From Meira nashicola (lineage: Eukaryota; Basidiomycota; Exobasidiomycetes; Exobasidiales; Brachybasidiaceae): a stretch of DNA of 64,000 bases. How positions within the stretch are numbered: position 1 is the first letter of the stretch; each line of letters begins with the position of its first letter. The translations under genes were made by a program, and so were the position numbers. Location of the stretch: the NCBI GenBank assembly GCA_001600355.1, contig BCJU01000002.1, positions 310,001 to 374,000 of the forward strand, written 5' to 3'. Shown here piece by piece: positions 28,427 to 37,268 of this stretch. The notes below the pieces were generated by a model that saw only the letters and a program-made list of their open reading frames with translations, ran no database searches and was not told where the DNA came from.

Positions 28427-29749
28427 TCATTTCTCTTCCCCTTCTCCATCATATTCTCCATCTTCTCGTACATCACTGACGTTTCCTTGAACTGCTCTAT
28501 ACATCACTCTCCACATTAACACATACCAAAATATGTTAAGAAGCAATAAAAGGAAAAGAGGTGCAAAAGTTTGATATTTCATCCACCAAATCATCCACCA
28601 TCCTTTTCTTGGATTCCATTCGCGTGCATAATGAGGGATTAAGTCAAATTGATAATAAACCGAATAAAGTGTCGCAGCAGATAGATAAATTCGGAAATAC
28701 GTCCAAACGAACATTAAAATGATAAACGTTGTTGTTGCAATAGTGTTCAGATCTAAATAATTCAAACCTTTTGCTGCTGCTAACCAAGCATCAGGAACGT
28801 CCATGCAAACGAAGACTGTTGTACCGATCATTGTCAAATTGACCAAATATGACCAACCGACAAGCCAAAGGGTGACAAGATGATGAGCAATTAATTCGTA
28901 ATAATCCTTTCTTGGCGCTTCTAAACGTAAAAGCATGACTAAAGCTTGTTGCATCCAATAACTGAATTGAAGTAGATAATAAACTTTAAGTTCTGATCTC
29001 ATCATCCAATGAGGATATTTAACCCAAAGGTGTTCCATTTGATACCACCAACTATCTTGAAATGACATTACATAAATGCCAAACAATCCTGCTGATCCCC
29101 AATAAAGGAAAGAATAACCTTGTTCCATAAATCGTTCACGTTTACGATCGTTCGATATTCCCCACCAAGCAGCAAAAGGTTTGAAAAGGTAAATTGTTGT
29201 TGATTGACGTAAGAAGCTGAATACAATGATGTAGAATAAAAGAAAGAGAATATCTCCATATCCTTTTTGATAGCGAATCACATCATTATTGGCTGCCAAA
29301 GATGGATCCGTTTTGATTACTTCAGCAATAGGAATTTGATGAGTGATAAAGATGAGAGGTGTGAATGGATTTGGTACATTTGGTGTAAACACTTGCCAAT
29401 TTGCCCATAAGAGAATGATCAAACCTGCCAATTTAGCTGAAGATGCTGGAACAGTCATCCATCTGAAAGTACGTAAATCATCGAGTAAACCTTTGGATTT
29501 TTGTTCATGAAAAGGGATTGGTTTTGACTTTTTTGTTGTTTTCTTAACAGGGCTCTCTTCTTTTGAATTTACAGCATTCCGAAGATTTTCAGCGATTTGA
29601 CCTGCTGGATTTTCTGAATTTGTCCCATCGATCGATTTTGGTGGTCCATTTCCATCAACGTACGTGTTAAATTCATTTATTGCTTGACTGACAGAAGAAC
29701 CGCGAGGTCTATGACCTTTACGTTGTTGAACTTGTCCGGATGACGACAT
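28427..29749 (-). CDS. LAG1: Ceramide synthase Lag1/Lac1 (TLC domain)
   Basis: ER enzyme that acylates sphingoid bases with very-long-chain acyl-CoA. The open frame extends upstream from a GTG; the start is the ATG at 29749 (MSSSGQVQQRKGHRPRGSS), giving 440 residues. Multiple membrane spans cover the TRAM/LAG/CLN8 domain (about residues 185-410). The catalytic Lag1p motif is seen as YYELIAHHLVTLWLVGWSY with the essential double His, followed by GTTVFVCMDVPDAWLAAAK. The loop before it has FWMQQ-like YWMQQALVMLLRLEAPRKD. The acidic C-terminus (VREDGEYDGEGEEK) fits the phosphorylated tail of Lag1. It diverges from HIS3. Length (440) is typical of fungal ceramide synthases. Confidence 0.94.
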   Translation of the reverse strand: MSSSGQVQQRKGHRPRGSSVSQAINEFNTYVDGNGPPKSIDGTNSENPAGQIAENLRNAVNSKEESPVKKTTKKSKPIPFHEQKSKGLLDDLRTFRWMTVPASSAKLAGLIILLWANWQVFTPNVPNPFTPLIFITHQIPIAEVIKTDPSLAANNDVIRYQKGYGDILFLLFYIIVFSFLRQSTTIYLFKPFAAWWGISNDRKRERFMEQGYSFLYWGSAGLFGIYVMSFQDSWWYQMEHLWVKYPHWMMRSELKVYYLLQFSYWMQQALVMLLRLEAPRKDYYELIAHHLVTLWLVGWSYLVNLTMIGTTVFVCMDVPDAWLAAAKGLNYLDLNTIATTTFIILMFVWTYFRIYLSAATLYSVYYQFDLIPHYAREWNPRKGWWMIWWMKYQTFAPLFLLLLLNIFWYVLMWRVMYRAVQGNVSDVREDGEYDGEGEEK

Positions 29750-30182
29750 CCTCAATGTTCTTTTCTTATTTAGATGAGACGGTGATGATCGTAAGGAAAA
29801 AGGATCCCGCAAAAAGAAATGTATGTATATGTAACTCTGTCGATCAAGGTTTTTTTTTCTCGGACAAGGAAAAGAAAACAAAACAGAGTTCGAAACTGGG
29901 GAAATGACGCGTGTTTGACCAAAAAGAATTGACAACACGGTAAAGGAACGTCTCTTTGGAATGTTGTTGCTGTTGTTCTCTTTACACGCATCAGCCGAAA
30001 TCCGATATCCTTATCACAATCTTGGCAAACAAAAAAAAAATGTGTGCGAGCGTGCGCTAAGGACAATTGAGTCAAGATTTGCATGCATGTAGTCTAGTCT
30101 ATGCAAGTTATAATTGAGATCTTCCAATAGATCATTCACGTCTTTCAAAAAGAGTGGCCACTACACAAAAAGAGCAGATACA
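29750..30182. promoter_or_regulatory. Shared divergent promoter, LAG1 / HIS3
   Basis: 433 bp with poly-A/poly-T tracts (about 29849-29856, 30029-30039) and an ACGCGT at 29907-29912. I see no clear Gcn4 site (TGASTCA): TGAGTCA occurs once, at 30067-30073, and is a candidate for amino-acid control of HIS3. Confidence 0.5.
30067..30073 (+). promoter_or_regulatory. Candidate Gcn4/bZIP site upstream of HIS3
   Basis: TGAGTCA lies 110 nt upstream of the HIS3 start. It matches the general-amino-acid-control consensus TGASTCA, a sensible place for control of a histidine gene. Confidence 0.5.
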
Positions 30183-30963
30183 ATGTCAGCATCAATCACT
30201 CCTACAGCAGGTGCAACTGCAAATGGATCTTTGTTCTCGGTCAGAACAGCAACAATTCAACGTAAAACGAATGAAACGAATATTCAATGTACTTTAGCAC
30301 TTGATGTTCATCCAACTTTTGCTCCTCAAACGATCAAAGTTGAAACTGGAATTGGATTTTACGATCATATGTTACACGCTTTAGCCAAACATGGTGGAAT
30401 GTCTTTAGAATTAAAATGTGAAGGAGATTTATGGATTGATGATCATCATTCGGCAGAGGATTGTGCATTAGCATTAGGAGAAGCATTCAAAGCTGCTTTA
30501 GGACCTGTAAAAGGTATTAAACGCTATGGAACAGGTCATGCTCCTTTAGATGAAGCACTTTCAAGAGCAGTTATCGATATTTCAAGTAGACCTTATTGTG
30601 TTGCAGAATTAGGACTTAAACGTGAAAAGATTGGAGATCTTTCTTGTGAAATGATTCCCCACATCTTTCATAGCTTTGCCATGGCTGCAGGTGTTACATT
30701 GCATGTGGATTGCTTGCGTGGCGATAATGATCATCACAGGTATGTAGATGGATTGATGATCTCTTGTATTGTATTACTGACTAACTCTCCTCCATCTCAA
30801 CAGATCCGAATCAGCATTCAAAGCACTAGCATTAGCAATCAAAGAGGCTGTTTCAAAAACAGGTCTAGATGATGTTCCATCTACAAAGGGTGAGTGTATA
30901 CTTTTGTGAAATTGCTTCTTATGAACATTCAAACTGACTTTCAATCTCTCAGGTGTTTTGTGA
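30183..30963 (+). CDS. HIS3: Imidazoleglycerol-phosphate dehydratase
   Basis: Sixth step of histidine biosynthesis, converting imidazoleglycerol phosphate to imidazole acetol phosphate with Mn. Three exons, 30183-30739, 30804-30889 and 30953-30963, give 217 residues; the last exon is only 11 nt. All metal-binding blocks are present: [50 protein letters not shown] and [18 protein letters not shown], the last restored exactly across intron 1. The start at ATG 30183 ([15 protein letters not shown]) is chosen because the longer open frame begins at TTG. Divergent from LAG1, convergent with RNA15 (93 bp apart). Confidence 0.95.
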
Positions 30964-31056
30964 TTACTCATGTACAAATCGGAAATGAGACTTTTGGATT
31001 GTTTGATATGTATACAAAAATGCACTGAAAAAAAAAACAGGAATACGAACATACTA

Positions 31057-32043
31057 TTACACTTGACCGAGAGATGCTTTAAGTTGCATAATCCCTTCAC
31101 GTTGATCTGGCGGCAAAGCGGCAATTTGATCTGGTGTAAGTTTAAGAACCTCTTCCAATAAAGCACGTTGATCGTCCGGAAGATTATTCACTTGACCGCC
31201 TTGTTGCTGTTGAGGAGGTGGTGGTCCACCATATGGACCAGAGTGCATACCATCATATGGTGCTTGCATTGGTGGTTGTCCATAACCCATATGAGGTGGG
31301 CCTTGTGGTGGATGTTGTTGAAATTGTGGTGGTTGTATTTGTCCTTGCGGTGCACCTCCCAATGCGCCGGATCGTGTTAGAACTCTTTCTAAAATACCTC
31401 CATCTACAACGTTCATCATTAACATAGCTTGAAATAATGCGTATGCTAATTGAGGGTGCCCATTCAATAAGATTTTTGCTTGATCTGGATTCATTGTTGC
31501 TAAACCTTTCATTTGTGATAGAATGTCGAGTAATTGATTTGGTGGTAAAGCAGCCAACGTTTGTGAGATTGCATCCGTTGCGCCTATTCCGGGTTGTAAT
31601 TGTTGTCCTTGTGGTAGATGAGGTGGTAATTGAAGCGGCTGTTGAGGTATTGGTGGCTGTTGTTGTCTATTTCCTCCTTGCGGTCCCATCGTTCTTCTAG
31701 CAGGAGGTCTTCCAGAAGCCTGCAATGGTTCCTCACCTTCAACTTGTCCCATTGAAGTCGTTCTTCCTTCGAACATTGGATCAACATCTGCAAAACTGAT
31801 TCTCATCGGTCTTCCACCAACTTCTTTTTCATTTAAATTTCTAACAGCAGAAGCAGCAGTTTCTGCATCTTCAAATTCACAAAATCCATATCCTTTTGGC
31901 TTTCCACTTTCACGATCAAAAACTAATCGAAATCCAACAACCGTTCCAACTTCTCGAAAAACTTCAATTAATTGTTCTTCTGACATATCGTATGGGATAT
32001 TGCCCACAAACACAACCCTTGATCCTCTCTGTGCACCTGACAT
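31057..32043 (-). CDS. RNA15: Cleavage stimulation factor CstF-64 / Rna15
   Basis: mRNA 3'-end processing factor that binds U/GU-rich RNA downstream of the cleavage site. 328 residues, single exon. The N-terminal RRM (residues 8-86) has RNP2 VVFVGNIPYDM and RNP1 KGYGFCEFE. A hinge follows (LLDILSQMKGLATMNPDQAK, about 165-215) that binds CstF-77/Rna14. Next is a Pro/Gln/Gly-rich linker, and the C-terminal helical domain reads LLEEVLKLTPDQIAALPPDQ then REGIMQLKASL, which binds Pcf11. Domain order and the ending match the family exactly. Divergent from a small mitochondrial-type protein at 32321. Confidence 0.95.
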   Translation of the reverse strand: MSGAQRGSRVVFVGNIPYDMSEEQLIEVFREVGTVVGFRLVFDRESGKPKGYGFCEFEDAETAASAVRNLNEKEVGGRPMRISFADVDPMFEGRTTSMGQVEGEEPLQASGRPPARRTMGPQGGNRQQQPPIPQQPLQLPPHLPQGQQLQPGIGATDAISQTLAALPPNQLLDILSQMKGLATMNPDQAKILLNGHPQLAYALFQAMLMMNVVDGGILERVLTRSGALGGAPQGQIQPPQFQQHPPQGPPHMGYGQPPMQAPYDGMHSGPYGGPPPPQQQQGGQVNNLPDDQRALLEEVLKLTPDQIAALPPDQREGIMQLKASLGQV

Positions 32044-32320
32044 GATGATGATGATTAAGGTAATAAAGTAACAACACTATACTTTTCTCTTTGGTAGTAT
32101 TAATGCAAGATGGAACTATCATCTTCTTAGAGCCTAATAATTGACATGCATAAACGCGCACTTGTACAAGGGCGTACGCTTGCACGTGAAGCGTGTCTTG
32201 CCTAAAGCCAGTGAATGCACCCAATTGGCCCATCTCCAATGGGAATGTTCTGATTGATCACCACCACACCATCAACTTAACAATCACATAAGCACACGCA
32301 TATACACACAATATCCAATA

Positions 32321-32648
32321 ATGGCTGTGTTGGCAAGTGTTTTGGGCTACGCTGGACTTGGTTTCGCAACAAGATGTTATGCATTGGGTATTCAACGTCG
32401 TAATGTTTTGGAGAGTGAGTAAATTTGTTAAAATGGAAGGATTGATGGGCTACTTGGCTGATACTTTCTCATACTTAATAGATTTGGGAGGACATGCTGC
32501 TTTGATGACCGCATTTGGAGCTGTTGGATACTACTTCCATGGACTAGAAGGACGCCAAAATCAAGCCATTCAAGCAAAGAAGGAACAAATCTTAAAGAAT
32601 CGTGAAGCTCTAGCAGCACTACGACAGGCTAATGGGGATGAGGAATAG
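32321..32648 (+). CDS. Small membrane protein, 86 residues, probably mitochondrial
   Basis: Two exons, 32321-32414 and 32482-32648 (donor GTGAGT, acceptor AATAG), join in frame to MAVLASVLGYAGLGFATRCY, then QRRNVLENLGGHAALMTAFG, then AVGYYFHGLE. Two short hydrophobic segments (about residues 2-20 and 34-49) are followed by a charged helix (RQNQAIQAKKEQILKNREAL). Size, a basic residue between two helices and the charged matrix-like tail resemble the small accessory subunits of respiratory complex I or related inner-membrane proteins, but I cannot name a family with confidence. The splice is well supported because it removes a TAA-containing segment and yields a continuous hydrophobic core. Confidence 0.65.
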
Positions 32649-32746
32649 ATGTGGGGTGATACTCAGAATTCATATACACATATAATGGCATAACACACAG
32701 GCTTTTGATTTCTAGATTGTCAGAAAGGCATGACATTGAAATAGTC

Positions 32747-34416
32747 TTATTGACCGTACAGAACACTCTTATAATCCCGTAAGATCACACCAACACTTTC
32801 AGGTCCACTTAGACCGACTTCACTGGCCACAGCAGTAACATATCGTGGCGGAGTGAGATCGTATAACAAATTTACAGCGCCTAAAGCGTCTGATTTCTCC
32901 CATTCTTCTTTAGTAATCATTTCGGCTAAAGGACCTTGTTGATCATCTTCTAAAGCTAAAGCGTCTGCATTAGGAATAACAGAAGATGGTTTTGCGATTT
33001 GTTTTGGTCGTAAGATTGCACTTGGATCTCCTGCTTCGTTCACCACAAAACCGTCTAATTGAACACGTTCACTAAATTTGTACGTTTCACAACAAACGAT
33101 CACCGGTACACCTTTTGCTTTGGCCATCATTGCACATGGAGCCGTTCCTGCACGAGCGTATAAAGCTCCATTTGCTAAAAGGGATGCTGTTCCTAGTAAT
33201 ACGATCGATGCTCTAGACACCAAAGTGCTCAAACTTGTCAACAGACCATATGTACATGGGATGCCCAATTCTGTTAAGCTTGCCAGTAGTTTTCGCCCTG
33301 TGAAGAAGATACGAGAATATTAGTAAGAATACGTTTCACAAAATGTCAGTAGATTTACTCACCTTCACACAGCGGTCTGGCATCAACAATAATGACTGAA
33401 AATCGAGTTCCTCGTTGCCTTGCTTCGATCAGAGTTTGTTGTACAACACTACTTTTTCCAAAGGTGAGAACAACAGCACCATCTTTTAGCTTTCCAGATG
33501 CCAGATTTGTAGCAATGACGCGAGTTGCATATGTGATTCGATCACGTACAAAATGATCGATGCGTGAAACGATGTGATTCTTTGATTGAATCTCATCTAA
33601 ATCCACAGGTGTAACACTAATTTCGTACTTTAAATAACGAATCGCATGACCAGCACTTGCACCTAACGGTCTTGCATTAACCAAAAATCCAATCTGTGGT
33701 CCCAACTTTGTCACTAAATCACGATTGAGTACCGCTCCTGGAGGAGTACGATAATCTACAATAAAATCTCTTAATGCTTTTAGAACTGCTATCGCACGTG
33801 AATCTGCACCAACGATGCTAAAAGAAGCAAGATGTTGAGCAGTTCTAAGAACAGAAGGATGAATTTGTGCACGATAAGAAGCTGAAACGATATGTTGTCG
33901 CATCTCAGGTGCAGTTTTAGCAACTGCAACGTTTCCGAACAAAGCAATTCCACCTAATATTGAAGGTTTTGCTGGCGTTGAATTTGACAATCCAACACTT
34001 TTTTCACCGATTGCTTGACCGGTTAGCCTATCTTGACCTGAAGCTGTTGAAGGTCTTGATCCAGGTTGTAATTGGCTAGGCCCTGCTTGACTTCTAGGTC
34101 TAGGTGTATTAGTCGCACCACCCGAAGTAGCACTAGGACCAGGACCACCTCTCCCTGATCCTGATGTAGATGCACTTTGTCCTGAACTTTCATTTCCTAC
34201 AGATCCACCGCCTTGTCTTCTTGATCCAGAAGAAGATTGTCCAGTAGCATTTTCATTTCCCCCAGCCTTTTTATTTCCTGAAGCTGCTTTGGCTTGCTTT
34301 GCTAATTTGGCTGCTTTTTTGGCTTCTTTAGCAGCTTCTCTTTCTGCTAAAACTTCTTCTCTTGATCGTTCATCATTCTTTTTCCCTCCATTTGATCCTT
34401 CAGCTTGACCTGACAT
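32747..34416 (-). CDS. GCD2: eIF2B delta subunit (Gcd2)
   Basis: Regulatory subunit of the guanine nucleotide exchange factor for eIF2, sensing phosphorylated eIF2-alpha. Exons 33363-34416 and 32747-33297 (intron 33298-33362) give 534 residues with the junction LCEGRKLLASLTELGIP. The start is ATG 34416; the frame upstream begins at GTG. The N-terminal 165 residues are Lys/Ala- and Gly/Ser-rich and disordered (EAAKEAKKAAKLAKQAKAA), as in other Gcd2 proteins. The eIF2B alpha/beta/delta domain follows: HPSVLRTAQHLASFSIVG, YRTPPGAVLNRDL, TFGKSSVVQQTLIEA, VIIVDARPLCEG, VLLGTASLLANGALYARAG and VPVIVCCETYKFSERVQ. It ends with the domain at VILRDYKSVLYGQ. Divergent from ADE8. Confidence 0.95.
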
Positions 34417-34629
34417 TTTCCAGTAGATGATAATCAAGACAATTTGAAGAGAACCAAAAAAAAGCGCGATACAAGTTTCGTGCAGGGTGAAATTGGACAA
34501 AGCAGCGCTGAGTACGCAAACGCATCCTTTGAAAAATAAAGGAGTCACACTAGCTTAGAATCTTGCGGTTAATTTTGCACTTTTTCTTCTTCTTCCTCTA
34601 CCAAACAATTCTGCAGCGATTATAACAAG

Positions 34630-35328
34630 ATGGCGCCAAAGAAGATCGTCGTTTTGATTTCTGGATCAGGCAGCAATCTTCAAGCGATTCTAGATGCTAC
34701 GTTACATAAAGAGGGAAAGTTGAACGGACTTGCAGAAGTTACACAAGTTATCTCGAATAGAAAAGCAGCATACGGTCTGACAAGAGCGCAAAATGTTGGA
34801 ATACCAACGGCAGTTTTGAGTTTAAAGACATGGCTAGGAAAGAATACCGGGAAGACAAGGCAAGACTATGATGCAGTTTTAGCAAAAGCAGTCTTAGCTG
34901 GGGGTGATGGAAAATCAGCAGAATCAATTAAAGCACAACAAGAATCAGCTCCCTCTTCTTCTACCGAAACCAACACCAAACCTGATTTGATCGTTTTGGC
35001 CGGATTTATGCACATCGTTTCACCTGAATTTCTTGCAGTTCTAGAGGGAGTACCTTGCATTAATTTGCATCCCGCTTTACCTGGACAATTTGATGGAATC
35101 GAAGCGATCAAACGAGCACATGATTCATTTGCTGCCGGAACTTTGAAAGATGGAAAGACTGGAGTGATGGTACACGAAGTGATTGCAGAAGTAGATAGAG
35201 GGGCGCCAATAGTAGTACAAGAAGTAGATTGTCGTAAAGGTGAAAGTTTGGAAGAGCTAGAGGGAAGGATACATGAGGTAGAACATAAAATCATTGTAGA
35301 AGCAACATATAAAACCTTGACTCGGTAA
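34630..35328 (+). CDS. ADE8: Phosphoribosylglycinamide formyltransferase
   Basis: Third step of purine synthesis, formylating GAR with 10-formyl-THF. 232 residues, stand-alone as in fungi (not fused to other purine enzymes). It starts IVVLISGSGSNLQAILDA, the phosphate-binding loop. VISNRKAAYGLTRAQ and LIVLAGFMHIVSPEFL follow, then the catalytic NLHPALPGQFDG with the key Asn and His, and VIAEVDRGAPIVVQ with the catalytic Asp. A hydrophilic insertion of about 25 residues (DGKSAESIKAQQESAPSSS) interrupts the domain before KPDLIVLAG. Single exon. It shares a 213-bp promoter with GCD2 and is followed closely by the tandem secreted-protein cluster. Confidence 0.95.
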   Translation: MAPKKIVVLISGSGSNLQAILDATLHKEGKLNGLAEVTQVISNRKAAYGLTRAQNVGIPTAVLSLKTWLGKNTGKTRQDYDAVLAKAVLAGGDGKSAESIKAQQESAPSSSTETNTKPDLIVLAGFMHIVSPEFLAVLEGVPCINLHPALPGQFDGIEAIKRAHDSFAAGTLKDGKTGVMVHEVIAEVDRGAPIVVQEVDCRKGESLEELEGRIHEVEHKIIVEATYKTLTR

Positions 35329-35405
35329 TTGATGAAATGCGTTCAACAGTCCCGAAAAGATGATTGCGTATTGCTTTAGCCCCTAACATGTTTAACAACG
35401 CTGTT

Positions 35406-35411
35406 TATAAT
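35406..35411 (+). promoter_or_regulatory. TATA-like box of the first cluster gene
   Basis: TATAAT 53 nt upstream of the ATG at 35464. It overlaps an earlier in-frame ATG (35410), which argues that translation starts at 35464. Confidence 0.4.
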
Positions 35412-35463
35412 GTATTGCTTATACGTCGACATCTTTCTATCCTACCTTCAGCCGTGTTTCAGC

Positions 35464-36366
35464 ATGCAGCAATATTTAGGGGTCTTAACTTGTTTTTCGC
35501 TTCTTTTATTCAGTCAAATTAACCTTTCAGAAGCAGTAAGCCTTCGACGTAGGAAACATATGTTTGGTGAAGATCCTACTGCTGTTACTCTTCCAACAAC
35601 AACGATAAATGATCAATCATCAGCAGGCAGACTTCATTTTATACAACATAAGCCAATAAAAGTTTATACTCGAAGAAAGCTAAACAAGCAAGAAAAGAAT
35701 AAAGAAATATTATCACAATCAGATAGTGCAGTGGTAGATACAATATCACCACGAAAAGTTAGTGCAGCAGCAATGTATTTTAGAAAAATGCATGAAGCAC
35801 GTAAGAAAGGAGATCCTAAAGCGATTGAATTTTTTAATAGAAAGAATGCTAAAAGACGTATTTATGATCAAGCAATAAGAGATAGAGTAAAAAATAAAAC
35901 TTCAACACCAGCTGATGAAGAACGTGTTAAACGACAACGTGAAAAACAAGATAGATATCGTTTAAAAAAGCTAGGAAAGGATGCCCCTCCTATAAAACGT
36001 AGGCCTAAACCGGATCTATCTTCTTTAACTGAGGATGAAATTTATAAAAGACGTAGGGAAAAACAAAACGTTGCTTGGAGAAAATGGTATCAACGTCAAC
36101 AAGAAGGTCGTGCAAAAGGGGATGAAAAATCTATACAAAACTTAAAGGTAATAAACGATCGAAGAAACAATGAAAACAAATCAAGAAGAAAACGTATCAA
36201 AGATGGTAGTGCTACAATAAAAGATATCAAAGCAGAACAAAGAATGATTTCAAGTAGAAAAAAATATAATGATGCAAATCCTGAAAAGATTAAAGCTTGG
36301 AAAAAGAAGAGCTACCTTAAAATCAAGGCAATGAAAGAGGCTCGATCGCAAGAGGAAGAGCAATGA
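35464..36366 (+). CDS. Secreted basic module protein 1 (two modules)
   Basis: Not a recognised family. Starting at the second Met, the 300-residue protein has a clean signal peptide (MQQYLGVLTCFSLLLFSQIN, then LSEA), cleaved probably after Ala-24. It is immediately followed by VSLRRRK, a motif shared with the two downstream proteins. After a variable linker come two copies of the basic module, residues about 105-169 (YFRKMHEARKKGDPKAIEFF and RYRLKK) and 205-269 (WYQRQQEGRAKGDEKSI and RKKYND), exactly 100 residues apart. These copies are more diverged than those of the next two genes. Lys and Arg are very abundant and there is no cysteine. It has no membrane segment after the signal peptide. 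Function unknown; secreted effector-like or polyanion-binding proteins are possible. An in-frame ATG at 35410 would add 18 residues. Confidence 0.75.
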   Translation: MQQYLGVLTCFSLLLFSQINLSEAVSLRRRKHMFGEDPTAVTLPTTTINDQSSAGRLHFIQHKPIKVYTRRKLNKQEKNKEILSQSDSAVVDTISPRKVSAAAMYFRKMHEARKKGDPKAIEFFNRKNAKRRIYDQAIRDRVKNKTSTPADEERVKRQREKQDRYRLKKLGKDAPPIKRRPKPDLSSLTEDEIYKRRREKQNVAWRKWYQRQQEGRAKGDEKSIQNLKVINDRRNNENKSRRKRIKDGSATIKDIKAEQRMISSRKKYNDANPEKIKAWKKKSYLKIKAMKEARSQEEEQ

Positions 36367-36393
36367 TATTGTTCAGTGAGGCTGTACAGACTT

Positions 36394-36399
36394 TATAAG
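36394..36399 (+). promoter_or_regulatory. TATA-like box of the second cluster gene
   Basis: TATAAG 81 nt upstream of the ATG at 36480. It lies just before the earlier ATG at 36405, again favouring the later start. Confidence 0.4.
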
Positions 36400-36479
36400 T
36401 TTTCATGAAGCCCCGAAATCTTTATACATTTATCAAAAAAAATAGCTTTTCTTTAATCTTTTCTCCTTATTTTTCTCAA

Positions 36480-37136
36480 ATGATGTGCTTTTCTCTCCTC
36501 TTCATTTCATTGATACTTTTTCTTGATGTATTGGCAGACGTAAGTAAGAAAAGAAAGCGAGAGGATGACTCAAAGCAGAATACAGACAACTTAATTGATA
36601 TCCTACGAAGTCAAAATCAGCCACCTAGACGAAAACGAACAGAGCGTATTCAAGTACCTTTAAATCGTTATAAGTCCTACTATGATCGTAGGAAAGCAAA
36701 AAAGAATAGTGGAGATAAAGAAGCGATTGAATGGTATAGACAAAAACGAGAAAAGAATCGAAAATCGGGTAAAGAACTTACCGAACTAATTCAATCAGGT
36801 AAATATTCAGCCAAGGATTATGAAAGATATCAAAGAAGACTTGCTAATGGTAAAAGATATGATGCAAAAAGGGTTCAAAAAGATGGAACAAGTAGATCGA
36901 ATCAACCTGAAAGATTTAAAGTACGTTATCAACTTAAAAAAGAAGCAAAAGAACGCTGTGAAAAAGATGCAATTGATTGGTTTGAAAAAAGATTAGCTTA
37001 TAGACGTAAAAGTGAAAGTGAATTAACAAAAAGGATTCATTCAAACACATATTCTACTCATGACCTTGAAAGATATAAAAAACGAGTCGAACGACGTGCA
37101 AAATATAAAGATAAACGGCAAGGCTCGGATTCATAA
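36480..37136 (+). CDS. Secreted basic module protein 2 (two modules)
   Basis: Second member of the tandem family, 218 residues from ATG 36480. The signal peptide MMCFSLLFISLILFLDVLA is followed by DVSKKRKRED, matching the VSxRxRR-type motif after the signal sequence of its neighbours. Module A is at residues 64-132 (YKSYYDRRKAKKNSGDKEAI, LTELIQSGKYS, DYERYQRR). Module B is at 146-213 (KKEAKERCEKDAIDWFEKR, LTKRIHSNTYSTHDLERYKK). Between 20 and 62 there is a dibasic-rich linker (PPRRKRTER). The single Cys (module B) cannot form an internal disulfide. In-frame ATG 36405 would add 25 residues before the hydrophobic core and spoil a normal signal peptide. No domain of known function is seen. It lies 113 bp after gene 1 when counted to 36480. 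Confidence 0.75.
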   Translation: MMCFSLLFISLILFLDVLADVSKKRKREDDSKQNTDNLIDILRSQNQPPRRKRTERIQVPLNRYKSYYDRRKAKKNSGDKEAIEWYRQKREKNRKSGKELTELIQSGKYSAKDYERYQRRLANGKRYDAKRVQKDGTSRSNQPERFKVRYQLKKEAKERCEKDAIDWFEKRLAYRRKSESELTKRIHSNTYSTHDLERYKKRVERRAKYKDKRQGSDS

Positions 37137-37183
37137 GCTCTCTAAGATTGTGTTTTGTTTATTATCTTTTTTTCATATCTGCG

Positions 37184-37190
37184 TATAAAA
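37184..37190 (+). promoter_or_regulatory. TATA box of the third cluster gene
   Basis: TATAAAA 79 nt upstream of the ATG at 37269, followed by a pyrimidine-rich leader (CTCTCTTACTCTTTTTCATC). Confidence 0.55.
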
Positions 37191-37268
37191 CACAGCCAAG
37201 AAACTGTTACGCCTTCTATTCAGTAACTCTCTTACTCTTTTTCATCTTTACCTCCATCCTATTTGAAA

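Noticed and set aside
28427..29938. Longer ceramide synthase model with an N-terminal hydrophobic segment
   Set aside because: The extension starts at GTG; the normal hydrophilic Lag1 N-terminus starts at ATG 29749.
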